DNA of 64,000 bases from Luscinia megarhynchos (taxonomy: Eukaryota; Chordata; Aves; Passeriformes; Turdidae): NCBI GenBank assembly GCA_034336665.1, contig CM067570.1, positions 22,587,002 through 22,651,001 on the forward strand, read 5' to 3'. A program made the position numbers and the translations under genes. The notes under the pieces were generated by a model. That model worked only from the letters and a program-made list of their open reading frames with translations. It did no database searches and was not told the DNA's origin. Of the stretch, positions 13,201-28,200 are shown one piece after another (position 1 is the stretch's first letter; every line of letters begins with the position of its first letter).

Positions 13201-16200
13201 TCATAAGAAAAGATTATGAAGACTCATGTTTCAGAGGAAGCTGACAGAGCTGAAAGCCAAATAAAATATAGCTGCTCCATTTCCAGTCCTCTTGGTACAG
13301 TGAAAGCATTTTATTGCCAGCCCAACAGCTTGGTAGAATCCTGAAGAGCAGAGCCATGAACCATGGATTACTGTTGCTGCTGTGTAGATCCAAGGCTGCT
13401 GCTGAAATGAAAGCCTGTTTTTCTGCATACATATGGAGCATTTAGGGGAATGACAAACAGTAATGTACATTATAGAACACAACAGCTCTTTTAACAGTCA
13501 TTCAATGTGTTGGGATTCACCCCATTTACCTCATTTATATCCTCTTGAGTGGTGCAGTGTTGGAAATACTGTGACAGCTCTTCCTCATACTTTTCAGCTC
13601 TGGAGCTCCAGTTTATGCTATCACACTCAAATCTAGCAAGCTCTTGCTTCAGATTCTTTACAGAAACATTCAAGCAATTCTAAGGAGCAAAGAGACAAAG
13701 AAATGTGTCGGTCTCAGGAAATGTATTGATTTAACCAATTCAAAACGAAAATCATTGAAGCAGAAAGTGCACAGTCAGCCACAATGGGCTAGAGTAAACT
13801 ATTAACTCTCCACTGGAAGGGGAGCAAGGACAGCAGTTTCACTCACTGGTAGTCTGGGGAGGAGTTTTGGGTCAAAGTCACAACCTAAACGTGGTGTCTT
13901 CTCTGAGCAAAGAGGGAGTGATCTACTCCAGTCCTCTGCCACCTGGAGAATAGCTCCTTTCTGCCATCAGAAAAAATTGGTGTCTGAAGAGCAGACTGCC
14001 AGTATGAATAATCTAGCCAAGTCATAAGGAAAGTCCTGCTTTCAGAGCAATTTTCAGAGCAATTCTCTGAATAAACAATTCCTTTCCAAAATTATATCCA
14101 TCCTGTCATGCAAATCAGTCTTGAATCCACTGATAAGATTACATAGTTATTACATTTTTAATTTTGTTCTTCTGCTATCCTTCCTTTATAGGAGAATAAA
14201 GCAACCTTTACAAAATAGCAGAATTCTAACGTAGAGATTTAAGAAACTTCCATCAGGGCCTTGAACTTCACAAAACATACTGAAGTATGGTTTGTTTTTT
14301 TTTTTCAAGCAATGATATTTTAAGACTAATTCCCTTAAGGCCCTCTCTGTATTTTTCTCAGAGTAGTAATTCATATTTGCACACCTAAAATTCAGCCAGA
14401 TGAGTCCAATAATATTTCATATTTATCCCTGATTTCATAAATCATTCTACTTATACTCACAGGTTGCTGCACTGCAGACAAGATATCCACTCCCTGGGTA
14501 ATAAGCAGAGTATATAGCTGTCTAATATGTGCATGTTTCTCCTGAGAATTCACAAGGTAGGCTTTAGCCTGGTGCACATTTTCAGGGTCCCCACATATTT
14601 CAGGAATATCCAGTTCTCCTGATTTTGATAGACATTCCAGCTGAAATGTACAAAACCCAAAATCAGCGTCTGTTTAAAATAACTTAATTTTTTTCCCTTA
14701 CCCTTGGGTTTAAATAATTAAAATTGGGTTCAGATCTGTTTTAAATTCTACCAATTCATGCAGTTTTAGATTCAAGATCTCAATTCTGATCACCAGGCTG
14801 ATTAATCTTATTTCTTTGGGGAAAACGAAAGAAAAGCAACAGGAACCAAACCCAAAGAGAGTTTAACTACAATAGGAAGAAAGTATATTTTTAAATGTTG
14901 TACTCACTTCTTTTTTAATGTGATGGAATTTGACTGTCTTGCTGAAAATCTCATCATATTCTATTATTGCATCCTTGACTGTTTGATGGAAATGAATAAG
15001 ATCACTTATTCTCTCAGAATTCTCTTTCACAGGAAATCCTTTCAGGCTTGGCAATTCCAATAATTTCATCAGGTACTCAAGCTCAGCATTCAGTTGCTAA
15101 CAAATATCACAGAAGTTACTAAATTTGCACAAACATAATTGCAATTTTTCCTTTACATTTGATGAAATAACCACCCCTTGGGGGGAAGTCAATGCCCTGC
15201 ACTTTAAAACACTACATTCTGTATTTTTGGTAGGCACGAATCTCAGCTATCACCCAAGCCTCACATAAGTCAAACATAATTGAAGGGCAATGGCAGAGGG
15301 AATTGCTCAAACTCAGAGTATTCACAGTATGCACAGGAGGTAGAAAGGTCACTGTGGTGCACCTCAGCCTAAATTCAAAAGCATGGTGCTGATGCTCTCC
15401 TTGTACTTCCACCACCCCAGTGCTTGTGTGTCACTTGAACACACAGCTAACACTGCACATTCTCTGGGCACTGAAGGCAAAATGTCTTTGCCCCTGCCTT
15501 ATAAACACACACAAACACTTTCTCCTGGAAAACTGATGTAAAACAAAACGCTTCAACCCCGGAGAGTGTCTGTCAATGACGATGTGGATCTTTATGGGAC
15601 CAAAAAGAGCTTTTGACACACCCTTCATTCCACTAGGTTGGTTTCTCACCTCATAATGTGGTTTTATTTGGTTCAGCTTTTTCTGTAGCTCCAAAACAAT
15701 TAAAATGTCACTTCCAAGGTCAACTGGTACTGCAAGCTGGAGGGCCTCTTGAAGAATCTCCAATCCATGGGTAGTCTAAAAGAGAATCCAAAAATTCAGC
15801 ATTTTTAACTGCAATAAATTAAAAAACAAAACAAAACAACAAATTTAAAGTCAAACCTAAATTTGCAACAAAAACTTCCTCAAACCAGGCACACAAATGC
15901 TGTCAGTAAAGCCTCTCTGTCTGAGTGACAAGGGTGATAAGATATCTCTAAGACAGCATGAAAAGAGAGACTCAGACAAGACTGCAGGAGCCACAGCCAC
16001 ACTGTTTATGTGATAGCACATGTGCTGGTGTGCTGCTACAAGCCCAGCTGGTGTTTCTGGTTCTGCTACTACCCTAGCAAGGGTTTTATTTTAAGGAACA
16101 CTGCACACTCTTCCCATGCCAAGAAGGTTTCCATCCTTTTTCTGTATGAGCCTGGTTGACTTCACTTTAGTAACTATTAGGACACAGTTGGGTTCAGCAG

Positions 16201-19200
16201 CTCTTCAGTCTCAAAAAAATGGTGTTCTTTTTAAAAAGAATTCAAAAATCACTGCTGGTGAAGCATTGATTAAACTTCATTAAAATTTAGAATTCAAAGC
16301 TGAGACTTGGACTTTGTATGCATTTGAGTAAGGGAAAAAAAAGATCAAAAACATTTCATGGTTCCTGAAGACTGACTGACAGAATAGAGAACAGGCTATG
16401 GACTAGAATTGTATCTCACTGGTCATCACTCTTTATTAGATAGTACCCATAATAGTTGTTGAGAAAATCTCTAATAACAGTCCAGAAATATTTACCACTG
16501 TTGCTTTCTTTTTACCAGCTATTTTACTTACGATTTTTAGTTGTTCTTTAAATATCTGGCACTGTTGCTTGATGGGTTTCACTTGAGTGATTTTAAAATT
16601 CCAGATTGCCCAAAGATCAGTCAGCTCTTTCCTTTCTTTATTCAGATTAATAATGATATCTTCTGTTACTTTTATCGATTTTTCTACTTCTAATATTAAA
16701 CGCTCATTTACCTGGCAAATAAAAAGACACATTTTTTTTTCCACGTTTTTACAACATACAATTAAAACCTCATAATTTTAAACAAAGCTTAGTAAAACCT
16801 CAACTATACTAGTGTAACTTAAAAAAATAATATGCTTAAATATGCTTTTCTCTTAATATTGTCTAGAAATAGGCACAGATCAACAGAATTTGTAAACTTA
16901 CAGGGCATATATAAAGCTGGAGTTTAAAACATAGAGCAGGTCAGTAATGACTGAATTATTGCCTTCTGGTGTCTGTTTCACACTCAAACAAAAAAGAATA
17001 TCTAACTAAGCAGAACTACACAAAATGGCCTTTTGGAGACTAAATAGCAACTGAAAAACAAAGTAGGTGAAGAAAAGACCACTCCTTTGTGTTGATAAAC
17101 AAACAGCACTGAAGCACATGAGGGCTAAAGTGTTTAGTATTTGAATATTTGGCATTTTTCCCTGTTTTCAGTAGAATATTTATGAGAAATACCAGAAAAC
17201 TGGGTAATGCCATTTCTGGTTTTCCCATTTAACTATATGTTTTCCTAAGATAAACTGTTGTTGTAAATTACTAGTATGATCCATATCTTCCAGATATTTA
17301 AAAAGCAACAATCTGGGAGTATCATGGGAACTGAGTAGTAGAAAATATGGTGACAAGATATATCCAAGTGTTGGGGGAGATAACATCTGAAAATGCGTCA
17401 AGATTTTAGGATTTTTTGCCATTACTCTGTCTCACCTTTGCTTGGCTGCATCCAGCAGGGACACACAGCCTGAGCCCTTCCCTCCCTCTGTTGGTTTTTC
17501 CAATTCACCTTGCATCCTGCTGTGGTTTACCAACACCACCACCCCCTTCCCTTCCCAGCTGAATGTGTAACTGCTCCCCAGTCTCTCCTATAAAAGCAGA
17601 AAGAACAGCTGGGTGTTCAGGTTGCCCCCATTAATTTGGATTACTTTAGGAGGTGTGGCTTAGGGAATGATTGCACATCTCAAACAATCACCTCATGAAG
17701 TGTTGTTGGAAAATTAAACAGGGATGCTCATGCAGTGTAGCTGTTGGACAGAAAGTAAAGGCACTGGGAAAGATTATCTGCAAGGAAGTAGCTCTAACAT
17801 CCATGTCTTTAGAAGAATTCATACACTCAGTCAGTAAAGACTCCCTGCCTCTTAGTGGAAGTAAAATAAACTTAATATTGTACTTGTGTATATGCTGCTT
17901 TCCAGCATGAGAAAAACAGATATGAGCATGCATTACATTTTAATGCATGGACTAGGTTATTAAGGGCTCTGCCATTCTAGCCACAAAACTTTTTATATTA
18001 CCACAAACACTCAAATACTTTCTTCTTTTGAAAGTGTATATCAGTATTAGCCCCTTTAAAACTAGATACACAACCATCAGGCATAGAACTATAATTGGAC
18101 CTAATCACAGGCAAGTAAAAGATAATCAATATAGTTAATCAGATGATACTCACCACATTCACTAAATTAAGAAAAGAGCAACCCATATCTTGGGTGGTGA
18201 AAGTCTTCTTTATAGTCTTTTGCCACTGAGTATTAGCTGACTCTACTGCAATTTTATTTTCAGTCTCTCTGTTTGTTGGTAAAGGTTTTGAATTATAGAA
18301 TTCCTTCAGATTATTAATATCATCATTCACCTATAGAAAGACATTAAATAAAGATCATAAAACAAATCTAAACTTGAGTTTCTATAATCAGAAATTGTAG
18401 AGATATGATAAATTTAAATAGCACCCTCTGAATCTTTTCTTAATTTTAAAATCTGAGTCCCTATAATATTTACAAACACCAAATAATAAAATAGCTTTAA
18501 ATAACTTGCCAACCAGTAGATGGCAAGCAGATAGATGGCAGCAATTAGCTCAATTTCTGTCATATATCATTACATGGATTTTATGTACCAGTATATCAAT
18601 GCACTCATTTTCACTGATCTGCTTAATCATGGAAGTAACTGAAGTTAGCAAATAATTAGAAGTAATGTAATGCAATTTTATTTGTAGCTTATCATGCAAT
18701 AAATAAATCCTATGGCTAATTTTATCTGATAGGTTCCATTCCATCCTCAATTTCTTTATAAATATTATAGAAAGCTACCATATTATAGAATCTTAAAATA
18801 GAATCCAAATCAAAATGAAAATTAACTGTCCTGGACATCAAAATTATCTTGGTATTGAATTGATTATTATTTGAGCTAAAGCTGGTTTTTATTTCATTTT
18901 TAAATCAAATCATATGAACTAGCATGTCAGTGGAAGTAGTGCAAAACAGCAACAAAGATCCCTATGAAGATCTCTATGAAGATATCACAGGTTATTTTTA
19001 AAGTTTTACGAAGCAAATCAGTAAATGTAATATTCAGAATACCTACATGGAAGCATTTTTAGCATGTGTATGTTTAGAGTACATGTTTCAGAGGAGAAAA
19101 ATCTTAATCAATTACAATTCTTCCTACAAATGGAAGCAAATTTTTCAATTGCAGGATTTTTATAGTCCAGTCAGAAAAATAAATAAGTAATCCATACCTC

Positions 19201-22200
19201 TACAGCTGATTGCAAAAAGGCCACATAAGTCTCTAGAATTTCTAGCTTTGAACTAATATTTTTTTCAATTTTTTTGAGTTCTTTATTCAGAAAGTCAACT
19301 CTGCTAGAAAAAGCCGCCACCTGCCCAGGTTCCAACTCTTCCATATTTTTGATGATTCCCTCAGCTGCTTTCAGTTCACAAGAAGTTTCCTTTGAAGGTA
19401 GAAACATAGAAAAAAAAAGTATAATGATTGGTAACTATTTGTGAATATTGGTATCACATTGTTTTCTTAGGTACAATTAAATTACTTGTTTGAAGAGGAG
19501 TTCACAAAGGAGATAAAATCACAGAAATATCCATTTCTTTCCTAAAAATGATAGGTGTAGTTATTGAAATAGCTATTTTGAAAGTTAGCATATCACAGTC
19601 CCCAGAAGGAATAGTTAGAGAGGTGTATAGTTATAAGAGTGTATATATCTGTCAGGGCAAAGTAGACACTGCAGCAAACAAAAGTGACACCCTGTCATGC
19701 AAAAATTTGGCAGAAAAGACACTTAAAGCTATTATAAAGTCTTGAGGGACAAAAAGATGTTCTTGCTTATCTGCTCAGATTTTAATATTGTTATTATGTG
19801 CTCTCCAGAATTGTTTTAAAGTGAATTTTATTTCCATGGGTGCTGTACAGATCCATCCCTTGGACCCCATAAACTGCTGCCTGAAACAAAAAAGAACTCT
19901 TCAGGGGTAATGGAATTTTATAGGATACTCCTAAAATGCACACTGACATGTTGTTCAGCTGAGGCTGAAATATGCACCTATGCCAAGGCTGCAGGAAGGG
20001 ATTCAAGTGGTTTTAACCCAGTTTCAGACGCTGCAGGGCTGCTGTGGGGGTGGAATAGCCCTGATGTGATTTGAGAAGAGCCTCGTGTTACAGAGCTGAG
20101 TGCTGCAGGGCTCTCGCTTGCTGGCTGCACTCCCAACACGACCAATGCATCTCTCTACAGCCTCCTTCACAGTCCCTCTCAGTGGGAGCTACTGCTCTCT
20201 TTTTACCACTTCATCCCTTGTATCTGGCACAATAAACCACAGGAAGGTCTTTCTCTGACTCTGGCTGTCTAGACAATTATGAACCCTGGTGCCCCATGCA
20301 GGAGTAGCAATCCACATTTGAAGAGTCCTCCTATCAAGAGCTGGTATGAGGATCCTGAGGCAGTGGCAAATAACACAGTGAGATAGAGAAGTGAAGGAAA
20401 ACAGTGATTTAAGGGCTGTAATGTTATCTCTGGTTCTATTCATTAACTACAGTTCTAAAACAAACCTTAGACCTATTTTCTTTACAAGAAACTCTCAGCC
20501 TCTCACTTTATTTAGAATTACATACAGGAAGAATTTGTTTCTAAAAGCACTTAACATTACTGAAAGTTTTTTTTTTTACCTTTGTTTGTTTGGCCAGTTC
20601 AAGGTGTTTGTTCAAAACTCTTTCTGACTCGCACAAATAGGAGCCAATCTCCATTCCAACTGCGAGCAGCGGGGCGAGTCTCTTGATTGATTGTGACACC
20701 TTTATTTGAAAGTATTATTCACATGGTTAATTTATATAAGTAGACATCATAACACCAGTATAAAATATCACTCTTTATAGAAAAAAAAACCTAGGTTACC
20801 CTTGTCTGTTGGTGTGTAGATTATGTTTCTGGGCATAATGTCATGGTTTAAACCCAACTGGCAAAAAATACCACACAGCTGCTCACACACACACCCCTCA
20901 ACCCCAAATGGTGGGATGGACAGAAGAAATAAAGAAAAGGAAATCCTTGTGCTTCAATATCATGTGTAGTCAGAGAAGGACAAGAATAAAAATATAGAGG
21001 AAGAAAACTCTAATATTTCTACAGCAGGCATGATCAAAACCCCTTCTTGTTTGCTCTCCTTTTATTGACAGTGCTTTTCTTTACCCTAAACATCTGAGGC
21101 TTGTGATTTCAATATGGCACAACTGCATCATAATCTTGCTATTATAGCCCTGGCAGAAATATTTTGATTCTGCTCCAGGATTTTTTCTGAAAGTACATTT
21201 AAAGCTTCTCTGACAAGGCAAGGGACCTATTTTTGTGCAGATACATGTACAGAATTCCCTTCCACTGTCACTAAGATATTATGTATGCAGTATGATAACA
21301 AAGAGAGATTATGAAGAGCGCAGGCAGATGATGCCAGAAACAACAAATCATAGTTATTATTAGACATGTGAATTTACATCTAACATTTTTCTTAAGAACT
21401 GGCTGCTAATTGAAGTTCGAAATTTATTATATGATACTGAGGGGTCATTGAATTTGGCACCAGATTCTTTGGGACACTTTGCTGTAGAGAGTTGGGATGA
21501 AAAGTGTATTGCTTGGTAGCAATATATCAATAAGCACTCTTCACTGCAAGGAACAATCATGTTATGACACAATGTTCTCTAATGCAAGGCTGGGAACATA
21601 GTGATTAGAACAAGCAGCAGATTATGTTCAAATTGAGGTCTATATTTTAAGTAAAAATTGCCTTCATAATTTAACTTTTAGGTAAAGATTCACAACACGA
21701 TAGTGACATCATTTCTATACCATAAATGGAAAAGGGCCAATTTGTAGCAAATTGAATTCACATTTGATTGAGATGGTTCATTATAAACATCACGCAAATA
21801 CAAATGCCAGATTGCAGACTTAATTATTCAGCCATCAAATTTGTTTTACTTTGCTGGTCTACACTCCTGGTTTCCTTCATATGAACCTTGCAAAAACACT
21901 ATACTTTTTTAATTTGAATTTACACATGGAAATTTATTTAGGAGCTATTTGTCTATCCATCTCTGACAAGTCATCTGAAAGGTCTGTATGACATATACTA
22001 TATGACATCCAACCATTTAAAGAAGGCTATCATCAACACAATTAACAAAAGGAATTTTTATAATGAATAGAATCTAGTCTCCTTCAGATTTACTGAGAAT
22101 TTGCTGTGGTTCAGTTACTGTGCTTATTACCCCTCAATTTTGCCACACTTTTGTTTTTATCTTCACCTACACAGAACAGAAGACAGAAGCAGTATAAGAA

Positions 22201-25200
22201 ACCTGCTTACAAGTCACAGGACTGATTGCTCACTTCTTTTCCAAAAGAACAAATTATAATAGTTCATTATACAAGCAAATCCATGCTTAATTGTACATCA
22301 CTGGTAAAATGCTCTCATGGAAATGGCTCAATTTTTCAGAATAGCTTTTGGTTCCTTTGTGTTGATAAGAGCATTCAGCATTCTGACTACAACTGTGCTC
22401 TCTCTAAAGAGCTTGCTGTTATTTGATTCAACTTCAATATTCACTGTAGCTAAAATATGGAAATACAATGCACAGTTCATGAATGCATTAAGAAGATGTG
22501 CTGTGATGATGATGACAATCATCACAAAGATGATCAGAATGCTGGAGCACCTCTCCTATGGTGGCAGGCTGAGACAGCTGGGCTGTTCAGCCTGGTGAGC
22601 TGAAGACTTTGGGAAGACTTTATAGGAGACCCTTGCAATACCTAAAGGGACCTATAAGACAGCTTGAGATCGACCTGGAGTGACAGAGCGAGGGATAATG
22701 GCTTCAAACTGGAACAAGGTAGGTCTAGATTAGACACAAGGAAGAAATTCTTCACCAGGAGGAGGTAAGGCACTGGCACAGGCTGCCAGAGAAGCTGTGG
22801 CTGCCCTGTCCCTAGAGGCACCCAGGGCCAGGCTGGATGGGGCTTTGAGACACATGGTCCAGTGGAAGGTCCTTGCCCATGGCAGAGGGATTGGAATGAC
22901 ATGTAAGGTCCCTTCCAACCCAAACCATTCTATGAATCTATGATGTACCTTATCCAGATGATCTTCAAGTGAGGCAGTCCATTGCTGTTTCTTCAAAGTA
23001 AGCTCTTCATAATCTGGACACTGGCTGATTAAATCTACTTTTTTTTTAACATATTCCATCATTTCCTGAATTCCTGCCACCCAAGAACTAAGATGGAGAA
23101 GTGGAAGTAATTTATTTCTCATTTTTTGCTCAACATAGAGGATGATTATGATTTTAAAAAAAATCTATTTATTTGTATGATGAGTTACTTACAAATTTTA
23201 AACTGCTACCCTTAAAAGAAAAATAGCCAAGAAAAATATTAAAATGAATCCAAATAAAATTGATAATTATTAAAACACAGGAATTAAATTACCAAAAAAA
23301 AAATTTGTCACCAGTGCTTAAGGTAGAGTCATAAGACAGATACATTAATTCTCATAAGGCACATAGCCTGGTTCACTGAGAAATAGCTCATTTCACTTTT
23401 CATTCTAGCTCTATTACCTAAAAACTATAATGACAAATGGAAGAGCTTAAAAGAGAAACTACATAGCATACCAGTTCTACTTTTTTAAAAAAATGTTTTC
23501 TTTGGACCCTAAAATATTTCAGTTTTTACAGTAGCTGAAAAAGGAATGTCATATACATTCTAAGTCAACATGTCCTCAAGGGTGTTGTTTTAATGGGAGA
23601 AAAAACCCCACCAATTTACAGAACAGTGGCTTGCCTTCTAACTTGAACCTTATCAGGTTCTGAACCATATTCAGACCCTGAATACTTGAGGCAGTCCACT
23701 TGAGATTGTAAAGAGGTTACCTCATACAATTAAGAACTGAAGTTTTGATATTAACCCCCTCTCCCCACACATCAAGCTATTTCCTACTTAAATTTATATT
23801 CATCATGAGAATTTTTGTAAAATTGACATGTTCAAAATAAGTTTTTTCATTACTTTAGTAAAACTTATGTTGATACCTGTGGGAATCTGCTTTATTAACT
23901 AAAGTTCGTCCCTTTTGCATGGTAGTTGCTGTACAACCTTTAATTGCTTCCTGCAATTCTTTGTACTTCAGTGTCAATATAGGTAAATGTAACTCTTCTG
24001 AAATAGAGATTTTATGGTAATTCTCAATACTTTCAAGACCATCAAGTACCTGAAAAAAAAAGAGAAAAGCATATGTTATCAATATTTCTGTTGTTGGAAC
24101 TATCCTAGGAAATTATCTCCTTTTAAAACTTCTATAAATGATGAGAAAAAATACACCTAAAAAAAAATTACCAGATGGCCATTTGGACACCCTAAAATAT
24201 AAACTTTTCTAAATAGCCTTCTAACTGAAAGATTTCAAGAAAAAAGGTTGCTTTGTTAATAATACTGATTATAATTAGCCCCCTGTGGAGATCACTGCAA
24301 GTATAGACATTTTTTCTGATGTTCATAGAAAAATATCTTAAAGCCCAATTCTTGGCAAATAAATATTTCCCAAATACCTTATTTCGAAACCAAGCACTCA
24401 AGATACTCAAATGGAAAAAAAAGATAATACATTTTTGAATGGATTTGCCATTTTGGATAGAAGTTTGAGGCAAAAAGTCATATAAAAAGGGTAATTGGAT
24501 TTGTAATTTTCCACTTTAAATTGTTTAGCCTACAGTTTGCATGATCCCACATCCACCAGCCTCCAAGAGCACACTAATAGTTTTATTGTCAGGTTATTAT
24601 TACAGACTTGGCTTCTCACCAACCTTGCCAGCAGCATGAAAAAAGTCATTGGCTTCTTGCAGCAGGGCTTTCCTTTCTTGCATATGGAAGCACACTTCTT
24701 CTTGCAACTGGCAGATTTTCTGATTTGAAAGTTTTAGATGCTCTTTTTCTGTGTAGTCCTCTGAAAGCAAGATCCTAAATGCTTCACCTTCCAATTGTTC
24801 CACAGTGTAATTCCATTCCTAGTGGGAAAAATTCCACTTTAGTCACTTGTACATAGAAAAGTAATACTCTGCATGGTAATAATATAGGCGTTGTTCTAGG
24901 CATGAAAACTATCATGATTTAAAGCAGTATTGCTACTAGGAGGGGCTTCCCATCAAATCATGGTTTTATTGATTAGATAAATGCCACTGATGAAGCAGTG
25001 GCATTCTACATTCTTTGACATTACTAAGGTGTCAGGATAACAAAGACAAGAAACCACCTGGTAAGACCATACTCTCAATTCCAAGCAGCCCTTCAGCCCA
25101 CCTATTCAGTCTAGAACAAATTAAAATATTGCCTCAATAACAGCTGCTTGCAGTGAGAGGATTTCTGCTAGGAGATGTCTGGTCATCACTTCAATCAAAT

Positions 25201-28200
25201 TACCTTCCCTTACAGCAGGTTGTGCCATCATCCTTGGTATTCTCCATTGCACAGTTTCTCTGATTTCCTACACAAAATCATGAATCCACTCAAAATATCT
25301 CTGCCTTATGGGATCATGCACCTTTCTTTTGGCAGTGACAGAAGGAAAAAAGGTAAGATCACACTTAAGAGTTCCAAGCATAGAGTCAAACATTTCTGAC
25401 AATTGAGGCAGGCACTTTAAAACTAAGGTGCTTAAAAATGGATTCTGTTGAATCAGTACAAGTTTCCATATAGGTTTTTGGTCTACATTGCACCACTTGG
25501 AAGCACATTTAGTTAATTAGAACTGATTGCCTATTTAACTACTCTTTCTTTCTTTTTTCAGCTGTTCATACTGAACTGACTTGTGCTTCTACTGTAGTAA
25601 CCCAATTACACATCAATTTTTGGGATGTCATTTCTCTACTGTGGTGAGCACTCTCACCTTTCTGCCATGGAAAGCCTAAGCAACAGTAAAAATTCACACG
25701 TCTACGTTAATGCTTTATTTAGCTTTTCCAAATTTAATCTACTTTTGCTTTTAACTTTTCTTATAGTATTACCAACTTTTAAAAAAACATAAAAAAATTC
25801 ATTAGCCTTAAAATGTTTCAATCAGATTTTAAGGGCTTTAGTAAGAAAACTAATTCCACATATTTCAACAAACCTATCTTTGTTTTATTTTTTATGTTCT
25901 GGTTGTGCTTCAATATACTTGCACTGTATGCCTACAAAGATGCAAATTTGTCTCACTCATTTTAACTCTTCTTTCCTTCCAAGAGGGAACCTGGAGGAAA
26001 AGTCTTCTTAGAGATTTTTCAAGTTCATCTCTTCCCCAAACAAGCATCTGAAGGCCAAGTCCTGCCCACTGTATTTCCTTTTATACTTCTTAAAATACTG
26101 CTGGTTTAGAATATCCTGCAATGAAATTGCCCACTTTCTCAAGAAAACACTCAAAAAAATCCCCCAAATATCTTGAGGACTTGAATTGGGGACTCTCAGC
26201 TTCCTACTGAAATCAAAAGAGTTTAATCCTGAGCACAATAAAAGCACTTTTTTTTTCATTTTGTCTATTACTGATAAACAGCTATAGCAAAATCTTTCTA
26301 ATTTTTAAAATTTCTTTTTCAAATTAAAATAACGACCATTACTGACATCTGGATGCAATAATTTTCAACCTGTACTTTTAATTAAGTGAAATCCTGCATT
26401 CTATTTTTTAATGCACAATTCCCCTTTCATAAAATCCTTTCTCTCTCTATCCTAAGCAAGATTAAGCGAGAGTGAGGATTTTAGGGATAATAAATCACAG
26501 TCTGCTGTCCTGCATTTGTTACCTTTTACCTGACAAATCTATATCTTGGTGGGGGGAAAAATTAGTAAGGAGGTGTCCCCATACACACAGCTGAAGTGAC
26601 TTGATTTCCAATTATATCAGCACCAGAACACTGTCATTTTCCAACACTTGCAGCTGGAATTACTGGTATGAATTGCATGCTCAGATTTTTAAAAGTATTT
26701 TTACTTACATTTAAACACATAGATATTTATGATAATTAGAAAAAAACCCTGAAGCTGAGAGCTTTTAGCTTGGGATTAATAATAATTTGCCACAAGAAAT
26801 GGCAAAGAAAATGCAGATGAATATGTGAATCCTCATTTTGCTATCCTTTTTTACTTGCATCATAATTTAAAAATAGTGTTTTATGCAAAAATGAAAAATG
26901 CTCATGTATTAAGAAGTGAAAACTGTCCATAATTAGCTCAGAAGCAGATATGGAAAGACAAAAGTTCTGAATTGTTCCAGTGTATTATATGTTTAAATTA
27001 TAATTAGAGCAGGCAAGGCTGATTATAAGAAAATGACTCAACTTACGTGAAATTATTCACTGTAAGAATATTTCATTGTAACAAAATTCATAAATTTGTT
27101 TGGTACAAGATCCCAACAGCAGCTTGTAGGTGATCTAAAAGCAGATATTAAACTCTGCCTTGTTTATACTGAGGCAAGGCTCTTCTCTAAATTTTCATAC
27201 AAGCTCAAAACCCCAATTTATTACAGTAATTTGTATTTTAAAACATTCCACAAACATTACAACCTTACACACTCTCTGAGGGTATTAAATTTGGTTAGAC
27301 TCATTTGCTATCCTATTTAAACATTCCTCAAACTTGGTTAAATTTTCTATAAAACATCTAGCAACAACATTTTCAGCTCTCTATTTACAAGGAAATGTTT
27401 CTACACATACATAAAAAGCCTAGGCTTTCCATCAACATAAAAAAATCAATGGAAAAATCTTAGTTAGCTTCTTCTGCTCTTCAGACTTCAACATGCTAAA
27501 TTCATAGCAGTCTGCCAGCCAGCACTAACATATTTCTTACTCATTTTCCTTGAAAGAAACATGCAGCCTACTATTACATTGACTTTTCAATTTATCAGGA
27601 GATGCTTGTGAATTGCTCTGACATATTAAAGACACGTTGCCTCCTTAGCTCTTGTCACTATTCTTTTTCTCACACTAGTAAATCTTTTAAAAGCTCACTT
27701 TCACTCTTCCATTTGAGGAAAATGAGTCCTTTCCAGGTTACTTGATTAAACAGGTATTTTTCAAATGTGCCAAAACTGATGAATTGAAAATATTGTAGCT
27801 TTAATTAAAAGTCTTTAAGATTCTCTGCCTTCTAAAATATTCAGCACAGGTCTGGGGAAAAAATGCAAAAATACCTAAAAATCAATCACAATTATTGTGG
27901 GATAAATTGACTTTTCTTATCTATACAATAAAATGTTGGACTTTGAATTAAAACATGAAAAGCTGTATAAAAGTGTTTTTGCTGGAATGTTGTAGGCTTA
28001 AACTCAGGAAACTTTGAAGCACATATATTTGACTTCAGATCATGATTCATATATTAGATAAAGCAGCATTTAAAACATAAGTCAATTAAACACAAAAGTA
28101 TGTAATTTTTTTAGAGTGTGTGATAAATTAGCTTATTCTCTCATATGCAAAAATGTCCACAACTGAACTTTTTCTGAGGCCCAAATCTGCCTGTCATTGA

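Larger units (their letters stand above)
8822..22523 (-). other. CCDC141 introns 9-18 (part)
   Basis: AT-rich introns, the longest 9,759-13,529. A GC-richer, pyrimidine-biased patch lies at about 17,430-17,640 and another at 20,030-20,350; neither shows a family I recognise. The LTR-like remnant at about 20.84 kb is in intron 9. No RNA gene was seen. Confidence 0.55.

Noticed and set aside
22642..22923. Minus-strand ORF of 93 codons
   Set aside because: It is antisense CR1 sequence, not a gene.
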